Positions 55,441 to 64,000 of a stretch of 64,000 nucleotides of DNA are shown here, in pieces (positions within the stretch are counted from its first letter, which is position 1; each line of letters begins with the position of its first letter). The stretch comes from Microcella humidisoli (lineage in GTDB: Bacteria; Actinomycetota; Actinomycetes; Actinomycetales; Microbacteriaceae): assembly GCF_024362325.1 (NCBI RefSeq), contig NZ_CP101497.1, positions 2,170,001 through 2,234,000 of the forward strand. Reading direction: 5' to 3'. The translations under genes and the position numbers were made by a program. Under the pieces are notes generated by a model that was given only the letters and a program-made list of their open reading frames with translations, searched no databases and was not told the origin of the DNA.

Positions 55441-56676
55441 ATGACCCTGCACCCCGCCCTCGTGCGATCGCGCACCGGCGTGCTCGTTGCCGATGGGCTC
55501 GGCGGCCTCGCGCTGCTCGTGGCCGTCGTGCTGCTCGGTCCGTCGTTCGGGTCGGGGGATGCCGCGGCCGGCCCCGAAGCGTTCGCCGCGCTCGTCGTCT
55601 CCGCCGTGATCATGGCCGCCGCCGTGGCGGTCCGGCGGCTGCACCCGGGATGGGCCCTCGCGCTCGCGTGGGCGAGTTCGCTCGCGCACATGATCACCGG
55701 CCTGGATGCGGGTGTGACCCAGCTCGGCATCCTCGTCGTGCTCGCGAGCGCCGCGCACTACGGCTCGCCCGCGGTGCTGCGGCTGAGCGGCGCCTCGGTT
55801 CCCGTCGGAGCGGTCATCGCGCTCGCGTACCTGCTGCTCATCGATTCGTGGCTCGTGCGCCTGTTCTCGTCGACGTCGCTGCTGCCGCTGTGGCTGCCCG
55901 TGGGCGTGCTCGCCGCGCTCATCGCACTCGTGCTCGCCGTTCCCTGGCTCGTGGGGCTGCTCGCCCGCACGATGCGGCTCGGACGCGAGGGCCGCCAGCG
56001 CGCCGCCGAGGCGGAGGCCGAGGCGCGTCGCTCGCGCGAGCTCGCCGAGCTGCAGTCGGCCCGCACGCAGCTCACGCGCGACGTGCATGACATCGTCGGG
56101 CACTCGCTCGCCGTGATCGTCGCGCAGGCCGAGTCGGTGCGCTTCCGCGACGATGCGGAGGTCGAGGCCATGCGCTCGGCTGTCGCGACGATCGCCGACA
56201 CGGCGCGACGGGCGCTCGGCGAGGTGCGCCACGTGCTCGAGTCGACCGACGCGGCTCGTGCCGCCTCGTCGGCTCCCGTCGTCGACCTCGACCGCCTGAT
56301 CGCCGAGGTCGCCGACTCCCGGCCGGGCACGCTGATGGCGCGCACCGGCTCCGGACCGGCGCCCCAGGGCGCGGCCGCCGTTGCGCTGTACCGCGCGACC
56401 CAGGAGCTGTTGACGAACGCCCTGCGCCACGGCGACCCCGCGGCACCGCTGCGCATCGCGGTCGATCGATCGGCGCCGATGACCACGGTGCAGGTCGAGA
56501 ACGACCGCGGGCCCGCCGATGCGGCCGACCGTGAGCTCGACGCCGCGCGCACCGGCACGGGTCTCGACGGTGCGCGTGCGCGGCTCGCCGCCGTCGGCGG
56601 TGGGCTCGACGCCGCCGAGGTCGAGGGGCGCTTCGTTGCGCGCGCGACGGTGCCGTCGGGAGAGGGGGAGCAGTGA
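55441..56676 (+). CDS. Sensor histidine kinase (HisKA_3 type)
   Basis: 411 residues. About six hydrophobic helices occupy residues 15–175 without a sizeable extracytoplasmic domain. A coiled coil follows, then the HisKA_3 box with His216 (DVHDIVGHSL) and an ATPase domain that includes the ELLTNALRHG N-box and GTGLDGARARLAAVGG G-box. It phosphorylates the response regulator that follows, whose GTG overlaps the stop. ATG at 55441. This is a LiaS/DesK-like kinase with transmembrane sensing, probably of a membrane-acting agent. Confidence 0.93.
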   Translation: MTLHPALVRSRTGVLVADGLGGLALLVAVVLLGPSFGSGDAAAGPEAFAALVVSAVIMAAAVAVRRLHPGWALALAWASSLAHMITGLDAGVTQLGILVVLASAAHYGSPAVLRLSGASVPVGAVIALAYLLLIDSWLVRLFSSTSLLPLWLPVGVLAALIALVLAVPWLVGLLARTMRLGREGRQRAAEAEAEARRSRELAELQSARTQLTRDVHDIVGHSLAVIVAQAESVRFRDDAEVEAMRSAVATIADTARRALGEVRHVLESTDAARAASSAPVVDLDRLIAEVADSRPGTLMARTGSGPAPQGAAAVALYRATQELLTNALRHGDPAAPLRIAVDRSAPMTTVQVENDRGPADAADRELDAARTGTGLDGARARLAAVGGGLDAAEVEGRFVARATVPSGEGEQ

Positions 56677-57344
56677 GCGATCCGATCCGCGTCGTGCTCG
56701 TCGACGATCAGCCGCTGTTCCGGGCCGGGGTCGGGGCGGTCGTCGATGCACAGGCTGACCTGCGCGTGGTCGGCGAGGCGGGCACGGGGGCGGAGGCGAT
56801 CGCGCTGCTCGACCGCATCGAGGCCGACGTCGTGCTGCTCGACATCCGCATGCCCGACGTCGACGGCGCCGAGGCGGCCCGTCGGCTGCTGAGCCCCGAG
56901 CGCGCCGCGCGCCGCCCGCGGCCGCTGCGCATCATCGTGCTCACGACCTTCGGCCTCGACGAGCGAGCCCGCGCGGCGATCGATGTGGGCGCCTCGGGCT
57001 TTCTGCTGAAGGATGCGAGCCCCGAGTTTCTCGTCGCCGCGATCCGTGCCGTGCACGCCGGATCGGCGGTCGCTGCCGCCGGCGACCTCGCGGCGCTCGT
57101 GGGCGCGACTCCCGTGCTGGACGCGCTTCCCGCGCCTCCCGCGGCGCTCGCGACGCTGAGCGAACGCGAGCGGAACGTATTCGACGCCGCGGTCGAGGGT
57201 CTCAGCAACGCCGAGATCGCCGCGCGCCTGTTCCTCAGCGAGTCGACGGTGAAGACGCACGTCAGCACCGTGCTCGCCAAGCTAGGAGTGCGCGACCGGG
57301 TCCAGCTCGTCGTGCTTGCGCACCGGCACGGCCTCGGGGGCTGA
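56673..57344 (+). CDS. Response regulator, NarL/FixJ type
   Basis: 223 residues. The receiver domain has the acidic pair Asp11-Asp12, phosphorylation Asp57 (VVLLDIRMP) and Lys111-like FLLKDASPE; the C-terminal LuxR-type helix-turn-helix spans about residues 160–220 (LSERERNVFDAAVEGLSNAEI). GTG at 56673 overlapping the kinase stop by 4 bp. It most likely binds the palindrome at 55369–55386. Confidence 0.95.
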   Translation: MSDPIRVVLVDDQPLFRAGVGAVVDAQADLRVVGEAGTGAEAIALLDRIEADVVLLDIRMPDVDGAEAARRLLSPERAARRPRPLRIIVLTTFGLDERARAAIDVGASGFLLKDASPEFLVAAIRAVHAGSAVAAAGDLAALVGATPVLDALPAPPAALATLSERERNVFDAAVEGLSNAEIAARLFLSESTVKTHVSTVLAKLGVRDRVQLVVLAHRHGLGG

Positions 57345-57390
57345 CGCCGCCGGCTCGAGGCACGGTGACGAGCCGCCGCGGAGGCTCGAC

Positions 57391-58458
57391 TCAGTCGGGC
57401 GTTGCGCTCGGGATCGCTCGGGCATCGACGAGGTGCTGTCCGGCGGCCCGTGCCGCGAGCCCGCGCCGATCGCGGTCGACGAGCACCGTCACGACCAGGG
57501 CGAGCGCCAGCACGAGGGCGAGTGCGTCGCCGACCACGGGCACGAGTTCGCTCAGCACGACCACTCCGCCGAGTCCGAGAGCCGCGCGCACGGTCCGGGC
57601 GAGCGCGAGCGGCTGCCAGCCCCCGGTCGCGCGCAGCAGCACGGCGGCCTCACCGATCGTCGTTCCCGTGATGAGCACGGGCACGAGGTAGACGGCCAGA
57701 CCGATTGCGATCCCGAGCGCGGTCTCGATCGGGTCGGTGACCGTCGATGAGCCGGGAGCGATCACGAGCACCCGCAGCAGCGACACGATGATGCCGGTGA
57801 TGAGCGACACGAGGCTGAAGACGAGCAGGTCGCAGAGCATCCCGAGCAGCCGACGGCCCGCGGTCACCGCGTGCGGGACCGCGACCGCAGGCGCCAGGGA
57901 TGCGCGCCGGCGCAGCAGCGCGAGCGCGATGAGCGACCCGATGACCGCGCCGAGCGTGTTGTGCAGGAGGTCGGTGACCGAGAACAGCCGGTACGAGCAG
58001 GGGTAGAGGCCCCAGATGCCGGTGAGCTGGGTGGTCTCGACCGCGAGCGACACGACGAGGCCGCTGAGGGCGGCACGGGCGATGCCCCAGCGGAACAGGA
58101 ATCGCACGAGGAACCCCAGGGGCATGAAGAAGATGATGTTGAGCACGACCACCTGCAGGGCGGCGTTGGCGATGAGGCTTGTGCCCGACTGCTGGATGAG
58201 CAGGATGTCGCGAAGGTCGGTCAGCAGGTCGAGGTTCGGTGTCGAGCACCGGTAGTCGTCGGTGATGGCCGGTGCGGGCAGGATCGTGTACGTCCAGATC
58301 GCGAGGAACGACACGAGCAGGGCCGCCCAGCCGATCGTGCGCGAGACCGTCATCCTGCCGCGCAGTCGATAGCTCGCCGCGACGAAGGGGACGAAAAGCA
58401 GCACGGCGACGATCGCTCCGATGATGATCGCGATGATTCCCGGGGTGATGCGGTCCAC
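57391..58458 (-). CDS. VanZ–RDD membrane protein
   Basis: 355 residues from the GTG at 58458, which follows GGAG by 7 nt; an ATG/GTG at 58530 is rejected because no ribosome-binding site supports it. The N-terminal part is VanZ-like with RTIGWAALLVSFLAIWTYTILP, conserved NLDLLTDLRDI, the LQVVVLNIIFFMPLGFLVRFL helix and VETTQLTG. A linker is followed by an RDD-type domain (AVTAGRRLLGMLCDLLVFSLVSLITGII). Proteins with the VanZ fold relate to teicoplanin resistance but most have unknown roles. It converges with the response regulator. Confidence 0.85.
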   Translation of the reverse strand: MDRITPGIIAIIIGAIVAVLLFVPFVAASYRLRGRMTVSRTIGWAALLVSFLAIWTYTILPAPAITDDYRCSTPNLDLLTDLRDILLIQQSGTSLIANAALQVVVLNIIFFMPLGFLVRFLFRWGIARAALSGLVVSLAVETTQLTGIWGLYPCSYRLFSVTDLLHNTLGAVIGSLIALALLRRRASLAPAVAVPHAVTAGRRLLGMLCDLLVFSLVSLITGIIVSLLRVLVIAPGSSTVTDPIETALGIAIGLAVYLVPVLITGTTIGEAAVLLRATGGWQPLALARTVRAALGLGGVVVLSELVPVVGDALALVLALALVVTVLVDRDRRGLAARAAGQHLVDARAIPSATPD

Positions 58459-58575
58459 GACGGTGCTCCAAGGGGGAGAGGAGGTGAGCTCGGGCAGGCG
58501 GCCGTGCCGTGCCCGTCGACGGAATCCCACGCTAGTGGTTGACGGCTCGACCGCGGTCGCCTAACGTGCAACCAC

Positions 58576-58923
58576 ATGGTTGTACAAATTCAGCTCCTGA
58601 GCGACGCCGAGGTCGACGCGGTCTTCCACGCCCTCGCCGATGCCACGCGGCGCGACATCGTCGCCCGCGTCATCGAGCGCGAGCAGTCGGTCTCGAGCCT
58701 CGCGGCGGGCTACGCCATGAGCTTCGCCGCCGTGCAGAAGCACGTGGCCGTGCTCGAGCGGGCATCCCTCGTCGCGAAGTCGCGGCAGGGCCGCGAGCAG
58801 ATCGTGCGGGCCGACCCCGCCGCGATCGCCCGCGTTCGGGTGCTGCTCGAGCAGTACGAGACCCTGTGGCGGCACCGGGCGGCTCGAATCGACGCGATCC
58901 TCGCCGAGGATCCGGACCAGTAG
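58576..58923 (+). CDS. ArsR-family transcriptional regulator
   Basis: 115 residues. The winged HTH is FHALADATRRDIVARVIE, then YAMSFAAVQKHVAVLERASLVAKSRQGREQIV. No metal-binding Cys pair is seen. It lies directly before an AHSA1/SRPBCC gene (10 bp gap), a common pair that senses a ligand and modifies it or exports it. The ATG lies 8 nt after TAACGT (58562–58567), fitting a leaderless mRNA. Confidence 0.92.
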   Translation: MVVQIQLLSDAEVDAVFHALADATRRDIVARVIEREQSVSSLAAGYAMSFAAVQKHVAVLERASLVAKSRQGREQIVRADPAAIARVRVLLEQYETLWRHRAARIDAILAEDPDQ

Positions 58924-58933
58924 GGAGACCCCG

Positions 58934-59422
58934 ATGCCCGTCATCGACGCCATCACCGACCTCGAGGCGCTCAGCCTCACGTTCATCACCGAGCACGACG
59001 CCTCGATCGAGCGCGTCTGGCAGCTGTGGGCCGACCCGCGCCAGCTCGAGCGCTGGTGGGGCCCGCCCGGGTGGCCCGCCACCGTCACCGAGCACGACCT
59101 CACGGTCGGCGGTCGCGTGAGGTACCACATGACGGGCCCGGAGGGGGAGGTCGCCGCCGCCTGGATGCGCGTCACCGAGATCGATGCCCCCGGGCACCTG
59201 CGCGTCGATGAGGGGTTCAGTCACGAGGATGGCACCGAGAACCCCGCGATGCCGGCGGGGGAGTGCGACGTGTGCCTCGAGGCCCTCGACGGCGGTCGCA
59301 CGCGCATGACCGTGGTGTTCTCGTACGCCTCGGTCGCCGACCTCGAGCTCGTGACCGGTATGGGCATGATCGAGGGCTTCACCTCGGCGGCCGGCCAGAT
59401 CGAGGCGGTGCTCGCGGGCTGA
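58934..59422 (+). CDS. SRPBCC (AHSA1-like) protein
   Basis: 162 residues with the AHSA1 opening LTFITEHDASIERVWQLWADPRQLERWWGPPGWPATV, a helix-grip fold that binds hydrophobic ligands. The C-terminal helix begins near GMGMIEGFTSAAGQIEAVL. It follows the ArsR gene in the same operon. Members of this pairing are thought to bind or degrade a toxic compound, without direct assay. GAGACCC-type weak ribosome-binding site. Confidence 0.9.
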   Translation: MPVIDAITDLEALSLTFITEHDASIERVWQLWADPRQLERWWGPPGWPATVTEHDLTVGGRVRYHMTGPEGEVAAAWMRVTEIDAPGHLRVDEGFSHEDGTENPAMPAGECDVCLEALDGGRTRMTVVFSYASVADLELVTGMGMIEGFTSAAGQIEAVLAG

Positions 59423-60700
59423 TCAGCCCTCGGGATGCCGCGGATCGAGCGCGCGCAGCTTGCCGTCGAGCACCGTGCGCTGCGCTGCGTTGCCGACGAG
59501 CGGGATGGCCCGAGCGAACTCGGCCCGCGCCTCGTCGGGCCGTCCGAGCCGCGCGAGCAGTTCTCCGCGCACGCTCGGCAGCAGGGGCGAGTGCGCGAGC
59601 GCGCCCTCGTCGGTGAGGCGATCCACGAGGTCGAGCGCCTCGGCCGGCCCCTCGGCCATCGACAGCGCGACCGCACGATTGAGGTCGACGATCGGGCTCG
59701 GCGCGAGGCGGCCGAGCACCTCGTAGAGCAGCACGATGCGCTCCCAATCGGTCGCGTCGACGCTCGGAGCGATCGCGTGCTGCTCGGCGATCGCCGCCTG
59801 CACGGCGTAGGGACCTCGACCCTTGCCGAGCGCGTCGACCCGACGGAGCGCTGCACGACCCCGCAGGATCGCTTGCCGATCCCATCGAGCCCGATCCTGG
59901 TCTGCGAGCAGCACGGGCGAGCCGTCGGAGGCGACCCGGGCCGAGAACCGCGACGACTGCAGCAGCATGAGCGACAGCAGGCCGTGGGCCTCGGGCTCGC
60001 GCGGCAGCATCGCCACGAGCCGGCGACCGAGCCGCAGCGCCTCGTCGGCGAGCTCGCGGTGTACGGGGGTCGCGCCGCTCGCGGGCGCATAGCCCTCGGT
60101 GAAGATGAGATAGACGACGCGCAGCACGCCCGACACGCGATCGTGCCACTCGTGCGGGTCGGGGGCCTCGAACGGCACGGCGGCGGCCGAGAGGGCGCGC
60201 TTGGCCCGCACGATGCGCTGCTGCATGGTCGTCACCGGAACGAGGAACAACCGGGCGACCTGCTCGGTCGAGAGTCCGCCGACGAGGGTCAGCGCGAGCG
60301 CGCACTGGGCCGGGGTCGAGAGCACCGGATGACACGCGATGAAGAGCAGGCGCAGCACCGAGTCGCCGATCGGCTCGAGCTCGTCGTCGCCCGACTCGCG
60401 CAGGGTCGACCCGATGCGCGCGTAGCGCTCGGCGAGAGCATCCTGCCGCCGCCACGCATCGATCGCCCGGCGTTTCGCGACCGCCGTGAGCCACGCCCCG
60501 GGGTTCGCGGGCACGCCATCGCGCGGCCACGATCGCAGCGCCTCGGCACAGGCGTCGTGGGCGAGGTCTTCAGCGAGCGCGACATCGCGGGTGAGCGCGG
60601 TGAGGGTCGCGATCACGCGGGCGCCCTCGATGCGCCAGACGGCCCCGAGCCGGCGGGCGATGTCGTCGCCCACCGGCACGGGGGCGGGCCCGTCAGCCAT
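59423..60700 (-). CDS. ECF sigma factor of the ECF42 type (second copy)
   Basis: 425 residues from the ATG at 60700. Region 2 (RVIATLTALTRDVALAEDLAHDA, NPGAWLTAVAKRRAIDAWRR) and region 4 (LALTLVGGLSTEQVARLFLVPVTTMQQRIVRAKRAL) are followed by a helical extension of about 250 residues with a TPR-like end. It shares the plan of the first ECF42 gene (29672–30985) and its extension, but the two proteins are divergent. It directly overlaps the YCII gene by 1 bp (TGATG). It converges with the AHSA1 gene with no gap. Confidence 0.9.
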   Translation of the reverse strand: MADGPAPVPVGDDIARRLGAVWRIEGARVIATLTALTRDVALAEDLAHDACAEALRSWPRDGVPANPGAWLTAVAKRRAIDAWRRQDALAERYARIGSTLRESGDDELEPIGDSVLRLLFIACHPVLSTPAQCALALTLVGGLSTEQVARLFLVPVTTMQQRIVRAKRALSAAAVPFEAPDPHEWHDRVSGVLRVVYLIFTEGYAPASGATPVHRELADEALRLGRRLVAMLPREPEAHGLLSLMLLQSSRFSARVASDGSPVLLADQDRARWDRQAILRGRAALRRVDALGKGRGPYAVQAAIAEQHAIAPSVDATDWERIVLLYEVLGRLAPSPIVDLNRAVALSMAEGPAEALDLVDRLTDEGALAHSPLLPSVRGELLARLGRPDEARAEFARAIPLVGNAAQRTVLDGKLRALDPRHPEG

Positions 60701-61134
60701 CAGCCCTCGTGCGTGCGCTCGAGCTCCTCGCGCCAGCCGGCTTCCTTCTGGATGAACTCGTTGTCGGCGAAGTCGGCGAAGTCGCTCTCGTCGGTCACGC
60801 GCCGCACCTCGAGCTTGGTGCCCGGGCCCATGGGGCAGCGTCGCGCCCACTCGATGGCCTCGTCGCGGTCGGCCACCGAGATGAGCCAGAAGCCGTTGAA
60901 CAGTTCGTGCACCTCGCCGTAGGGGCCATCGGTCACCACCTTGTCGGGGGTCGAGAAGTCGACGACGAATCCCTCGCTCGGGTCGCTCAGTCCGTCACCG
61001 CCGACCATGACGCCGGCTTCCATCATCGACTCGTTGTAGGCGCCCATCGCGTTGATGATGGCCTCGAAGTCCTGCTCCTTGCTCGCGGCGAGCGCGGCTT
61101 CCGTTGCCCGCATGATGAGCATGTACGTCGGCAT
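60700..61134 (-). CDS. YCII-domain (DGPF-type) protein
   Basis: 144 residues, longer than the two YCII proteins near 29 kb. The start reads [23 protein letters not shown], and the DGPF motif is [23 protein letters not shown], with Tyr in place of Phe. An ATG at 61134 follows GAAGGA. It precedes and overlaps the ECF42 gene, so signal or activity control is expected to be coupled. Single YCII gene in this module against two in the other. Confidence 0.87.
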   Translation of the reverse strand: MPTYMLIMRATEAALAASKEQDFEAIINAMGAYNESMMEAGVMVGGDGLSDPSEGFVVDFSTPDKVVTDGPYGEVHELFNGFWLISVADRDEAIEWARRCPMGPGTKLEVRRVTDESDFADFADNEFIQKEAGWREELERTHEG

Positions 61135-61245
61135 GGTGGTTCCTTCCTTCGGGGATCGCCCGGTGCGGTCCTCTCACTATGGCGTCGAACGAGGCGCGAC
61201 GGAATCGACATCGGGTGAGAGAAATCTGCGATGGCCGCGACCGCG

Positions 61246-61251
61246 TACCCT
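61246..61251 (+). promoter_or_regulatory. Probable -10 of rlmN (leaderless)
   Basis: TACCCT precedes the rlmN ATG by 7 nt. The GGAAGG between them could also serve as a ribosome-binding site if a leader exists. Confidence 0.4.
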
Positions 61252-61258
61252 GGAAGGC

Positions 61259-62515
61259 ATGGCAGGCGAGCGCGGAATCCGCAACAACGGCGCGGCCGCG
61301 ACCCCGCGATCGGCGGTGGATGCTCGCCCCCAGGTGCGCCCGACGACCGAGGGCTGGCAGCAGAAGATGGGTCCCGACGGGCGCCCGGTGCTGCAGTTCG
61401 CCGAACCGAAGCGCGGCAAGCCGCCCGTGCACCTCGCCGACCTCACGCCCGAGCAGCGCACGGCGCGCGTCATCGAGCTCGGCCTGCCCGGGTTCCGCGC
61501 GAAGCAGCTCAGCACCCACTACTTCACGCACTACACGACCGATCCTGCCGCGATGACCGACCTGCCCGCCGCCCAGCGCGATGAGCTCGTCGCGGGAATG
61601 CTGCCGCCGCTGCTCACGGAGGTGCGGCGCCTGCGCACCGACAACGGCGACACCATCAAGTTCCTCTGGAAGCTGCATGACGGCGCCCTCGTCGAGAGCG
61701 TGCTCATGCGCTACCCGGGCCGCATCACGCTGTGCGTGAGCTCGCAGGCCGGGTGCGGCATGAACTGCCCGTTCTGCGCCACCGGTCAGGCGGGGCTCAC
61801 GCGCAATATGTCGACCGCCGAGATCATCGACCAGGTGGTGCAGGCCAACGCGGCGATCGCGGCGGGCGAGCTCGGGGGCAAGAAGCGCGGCGAGACCACG
61901 CCCGAGCGCGTCAGCAACATCGTGTTCATGGGCATGGGCGAGCCGCTCGCGAACTACAACCGGGTCATGGATGCGGTGCGCACGATGGTCGAGCCCCAGC
62001 CGCACGGCCTCGGCATGAGCGCTCGGCACATCACGGTCTCGACGGTCGGGCTCGTGCCGGCCATCCTGAAGCTCGCCGAGGAGAAGATCCCGGTGACGTT
62101 CGCGCTCAGCCTGCACGCGCCCGACGACCAGCTGCGGGACGAGCTGATCCCCGTCAACTCGCGGTGGAAGGTCGATGAGGCGCTCGACGCCGCGCGGGCG
62201 TACTTCGACGCGACCGGCCGTCGCGTGTCGATCGAGTACGCGCTCATCAAAGACATGAACGACCACGCCTGGCGGGCCGACCTGCTGGCGCAGAAGCTCA
62301 ACGAGCGGGGGCGCGGCTGGGTGCACGTCAACCCGATTCCGCTCAATCCGACACCCGGGTCGATCTGGACGAGCTCGGAGCCCGCGGTCATGCGCGAGTT
62401 CGTGCGCCGGCTCGAGGATTCGGGCATTCCCACGACGCTGCGCGACACGCGCGGCAAAGAGATCGACGGAGCCTGCGGGCAGCTCGCCGCTGCCGACGAG
62501 ACCGCGACGGCCTAG
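61259..62515 (+). CDS. rlmN: 23S rRNA (adenine-C2)-methyltransferase RlmN
   Basis: 418 residues. The radical-SAM motif CxxxCxxC is GCGMNCPFC. Also present are [14 protein letters not shown], the [19 protein letters not shown] stretch and the C-terminal [18 protein letters not shown], which holds the second catalytic Cys. The enzyme methylates A2503 of 23S rRNA and also some tRNA. The N-terminal 45 residues are a low-conservation extension. The ATG at 61259 is chosen because it follows a -10-like hexamer and GGAAGG; the frame extends upstream through the YCII gene. Confidence 0.97.
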   Translation: MAGERGIRNNGAAATPRSAVDARPQVRPTTEGWQQKMGPDGRPVLQFAEPKRGKPPVHLADLTPEQRTARVIELGLPGFRAKQLSTHYFTHYTTDPAAMTDLPAAQRDELVAGMLPPLLTEVRRLRTDNGDTIKFLWKLHDGALVESVLMRYPGRITLCVSSQAGCGMNCPFCATGQAGLTRNMSTAEIIDQVVQANAAIAAGELGGKKRGETTPERVSNIVFMGMGEPLANYNRVMDAVRTMVEPQPHGLGMSARHITVSTVGLVPAILKLAEEKIPVTFALSLHAPDDQLRDELIPVNSRWKVDEALDAARAYFDATGRRVSIEYALIKDMNDHAWRADLLAQKLNERGRGWVHVNPIPLNPTPGSIWTSSEPAVMREFVRRLEDSGIPTTLRDTRGKEIDGACGQLAAADETATA

Positions 62516-62518
62516 CCG

Positions 62519-63100
62519 CTACTCGAAGAGTTCGTACGTCTCGGCGGAGAGACGGAACCCGTAACCCGTCTCGTCGTCGGTGCACCCGATCGACGCACCC
62601 TCGGCGACGCAGGTGACCCCCAGCACGGCGAGGTACCGCTGCTCCGGCAGCGTCGCGACGGCGAACGACGGATCCTCGCCGGCGTAGACGACGCCCCCGC
62701 GGCAGATCGTCGCCGCGGGCGCACCGACCTCGGCCTGGAAGCCGCCACCGCACGCGATCTCCTCCGTGGGCGCCGGGGGGTCGGCGAAGGAGTACGGGCC
62801 GAGCATGACGCAGCCGTAGGTCACCGGCCAGTCATCGCCGAGATCGTGGATGCCGCAGGCGATGTCGCCCGCGGCCGAGACGAAGTCGTAGCCGCCGTCG
62901 ACGGCGCTGCTGGCGAACTCGGCGGGGTCGACCGGCACGAATGCGCCCTCCTCCTCGGGGATCGGGCTCGCGATCGGAGTCTCCTCCGTCTCGGGGGCGG
63001 GCGGAAGCGCGGGCTCCGGTTCGGCACCGCCGGCACTGCATCCCGCGAGCGCGAGGCTCACGGCGATGAGGAGCACGGCGAGGGGGCGGGAAGCGCTCAT
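62519..63100 (-). CDS. Predicted lipoprotein
   Basis: 193 residues from the ATG at 63100. A signal sequence ends in the lipobox ALAGC (Cys about residue 21). The mature part has an acidic, Pro/Glu-rich linker of about 35 residues and a small domain with three to five Cys (CGIHDLG, YGCVMLG, ACGGGFQ, TICRGGVVY, VTCVAEG, IGCTDDE), probably disulfide-bonded. No family was recognised. The minus-strand TAGCAT at 63108–63113 lies 7 nt upstream, again a likely leaderless mRNA. Converges with rlmN. Confidence 0.82.
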   Translation of the reverse strand: MSASRPLAVLLIAVSLALAGCSAGGAEPEPALPPAPETEETPIASPIPEEEGAFVPVDPAEFASSAVDGGYDFVSAAGDIACGIHDLGDDWPVTYGCVMLGPYSFADPPAPTEEIACGGGFQAEVGAPAATICRGGVVYAGEDPSFAVATLPEQRYLAVLGVTCVAEGASIGCTDDETGYGFRLSAETYELFE

Positions 63101-63191
63101 GATCGCGATGCTAGAGCCGAGCGCGGCGCGGCGGAAGGTGCAGAATCGAGGTTCCCTCCGACCCGGCCCCGGCATCCGACATACTGGGGCC

Positions 63192-64000
63192 ATGCTCCTG
63201 GATCAGATCAACGAGTTCTTCACGCAGATCGTCGGCATCAGCGTCGCCGTCGTCATCGCGATCATCGTCATCATCGTGCTGCTGCGCGGCATCAAGGTGG
63301 CGAAGCCCGACGAGGCGATCATCGTCACCTCGCGGCAGCGCACGCCGAGGGAGCGGCTGCAGAACGCCGAGATGGAGAACGTCGGCCAGCGCGTCGTGTT
63401 CGGCTCGCGCGTCTTCGTCAAGCCCATCGTCGAGGCCTACTTCAAGCTGAGCCTGCGCTCCCGCCAGCTCAACGTGCAGGCCACCGCGCAGACACGCGAC
63501 GCCATCACCATCAAGGTCAACGCCGTCGCGGTCGTCAAGGTCGGCGGCTCGGAAGCCATGGTGCGCGCCGCCGCCCAACGCTTCCTGAACCAGCAAGACC
63601 AGATCGAGTCGTCGACCGAAGAGGTGCTGAGCGGCTCGGTGCGCTCGATCGTCGGCCAGCTCACGGTGACCGAGATCATCACGAACCGCTCGGCGCTGCA
63701 GGAGCAGGTGCTCGAAGCGGTGCGCGAGGCCCTCGACATCCAGGGTCTGCAGATCGACACGCTGCAGATCAAGGAGATTGACGACGAGAACGGCTACATC
63801 CGCGACCTCGGTCGCGCGGAGGCCGCCCGCGTGAAGCAGGTCGCCGAGATCGCTGAGGCGCAGGCGCAGCAGGCCTCGGAGGAGGCCCGCATCGCGGCCG
63901 CCCAGAAGATCGCCGAGAGCCAGCGCGCCCTCGACCTGCGCAACGCCGAGATTCAGAAGGAGACCGACAAGGCCCGCGCCGAAGCCGCTGCCGCCGCTCC
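63192..64000 (+). CDS. SPFH/band 7 (flotillin-like) protein, 5' part
   Basis: The ATG is at 63192 and the frame is open to the window end (269 residues shown). An N-terminal hydrophobic helix (QIVGISVAVVIAIIVIIVLL) anchors it, then the SPFH domain (about residues 30–200: PDEAIIVTSRQRTP, VKPIVEAYFKLSL, TKEAITIKV-like TRDAITIKVNAVAVVKV) and an Ala/Glu/Gln-rich coiled coil (QVAEIAEAQAQQASEEARIAAAQKIAES) typical of flotillins. Such proteins organise membrane microdomains. The C-terminal part lies outside the window. Confidence 0.93.
   Translation, partial: MLLDQINEFFTQIVGISVAVVIAIIVIIVLLRGIKVAKPDEAIIVTSRQRTPRERLQNAEMENVGQRVVFGSRVFVKPIVEAYFKLSLRSRQLNVQATAQTRDAITIKVNAVAVVKVGGSEAMVRAAAQRFLNQQDQIESSTEEVLSGSVRSIVGQLTVTEIITNRSALQEQVLEAVREALDIQGLQIDTLQIKEIDDENGYIRDLGRAEAARVKQVAEIAEAQAQQASEEARIAAAQKIAESQRALDLRNAEIQKETDKARAEAAAAA

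Overview
The window is a GC-rich chromosomal segment of an actinobacterium, most likely a member of the Microbacteriaceae (Micrococcales). The evidence is the codon composition, the conserved block xerD–parA–scpA–scpB–rluB–tyrA–cmk–der directly downstream of recN and pyrG, the long (about 480 residue) type of ArgG, and many genes that have a TANNNT -10 hexamer 6–9 nt before the start codon, which fits leaderless transcription. The family assignment is inference; no rRNA gene is present to prove it. No IS element, integrase or CRISPR array was seen.

1–18.1 kb is core: the end of recN, a lipoprotein gene, pyrG with an overlapping ADP-ribose-pyrophosphatase-type Nudix gene and xerD, then three adjacent paralogous single-pass membrane proteins (5.8–9.5 kb), a divergent NAD-epimerase/TetR pair with a visible operator, and a tightly overlapped chromosome-segregation, pseudouridine synthase, tyrosine and CMP-kinase operon ending with der. 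18.2–27.2 kb is a housekeeping and accessory mix: a DUF2071 protein, Nudix hydrolases, a KefB-type antiporter, pyroglutamyl peptidase, a DUF222–HNH protein, small two-helix membrane proteins and an MFS exporter.

27.2–36.9 kb is a mosaic accessory region that begins at a tRNA-Pro(GGG) gene. It holds an HTH/PIN toxin-antitoxin pair, an ECF sigma factor with two DGPF/YCII proteins, and a minus-strand set that reads, in transcription order, MazG-like pyrophosphohydrolase, GIY-YIG nuclease fused to a DUF2075 SF1-type helicase, and an OLD-type ATPase with a TOPRIM nuclease domain. That set is the best candidate for an undescribed anti-phage system. Parts of the region (28.1–28.9, 31.0–33.3 and 35.4–36.4 kb) are visibly less GC-rich than the flanks.

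37–49 kb contains a dipeptidase-E-like peptidase, a second TetR system whose operator has the same core as the first, a headless LysR-type protein beside a DUF5997 gene, an FUSC exporter, an M20D amidohydrolase, two VapBC modules, a phospholipid synthase/flippase-like pair, msrA–msrB, a DMT exporter and a zincin-like protein. 49–64 kb carries argG, an ABC transporter divergent from a two-component system across an 18-bp perfect palindrome, a VanZ–RDD membrane protein, an ArsR/AHSA1 pair, a second ECF–YCII module, rlmN, a lipoprotein and the start of an SPFH (flotillin-like) gene cut by the window end.
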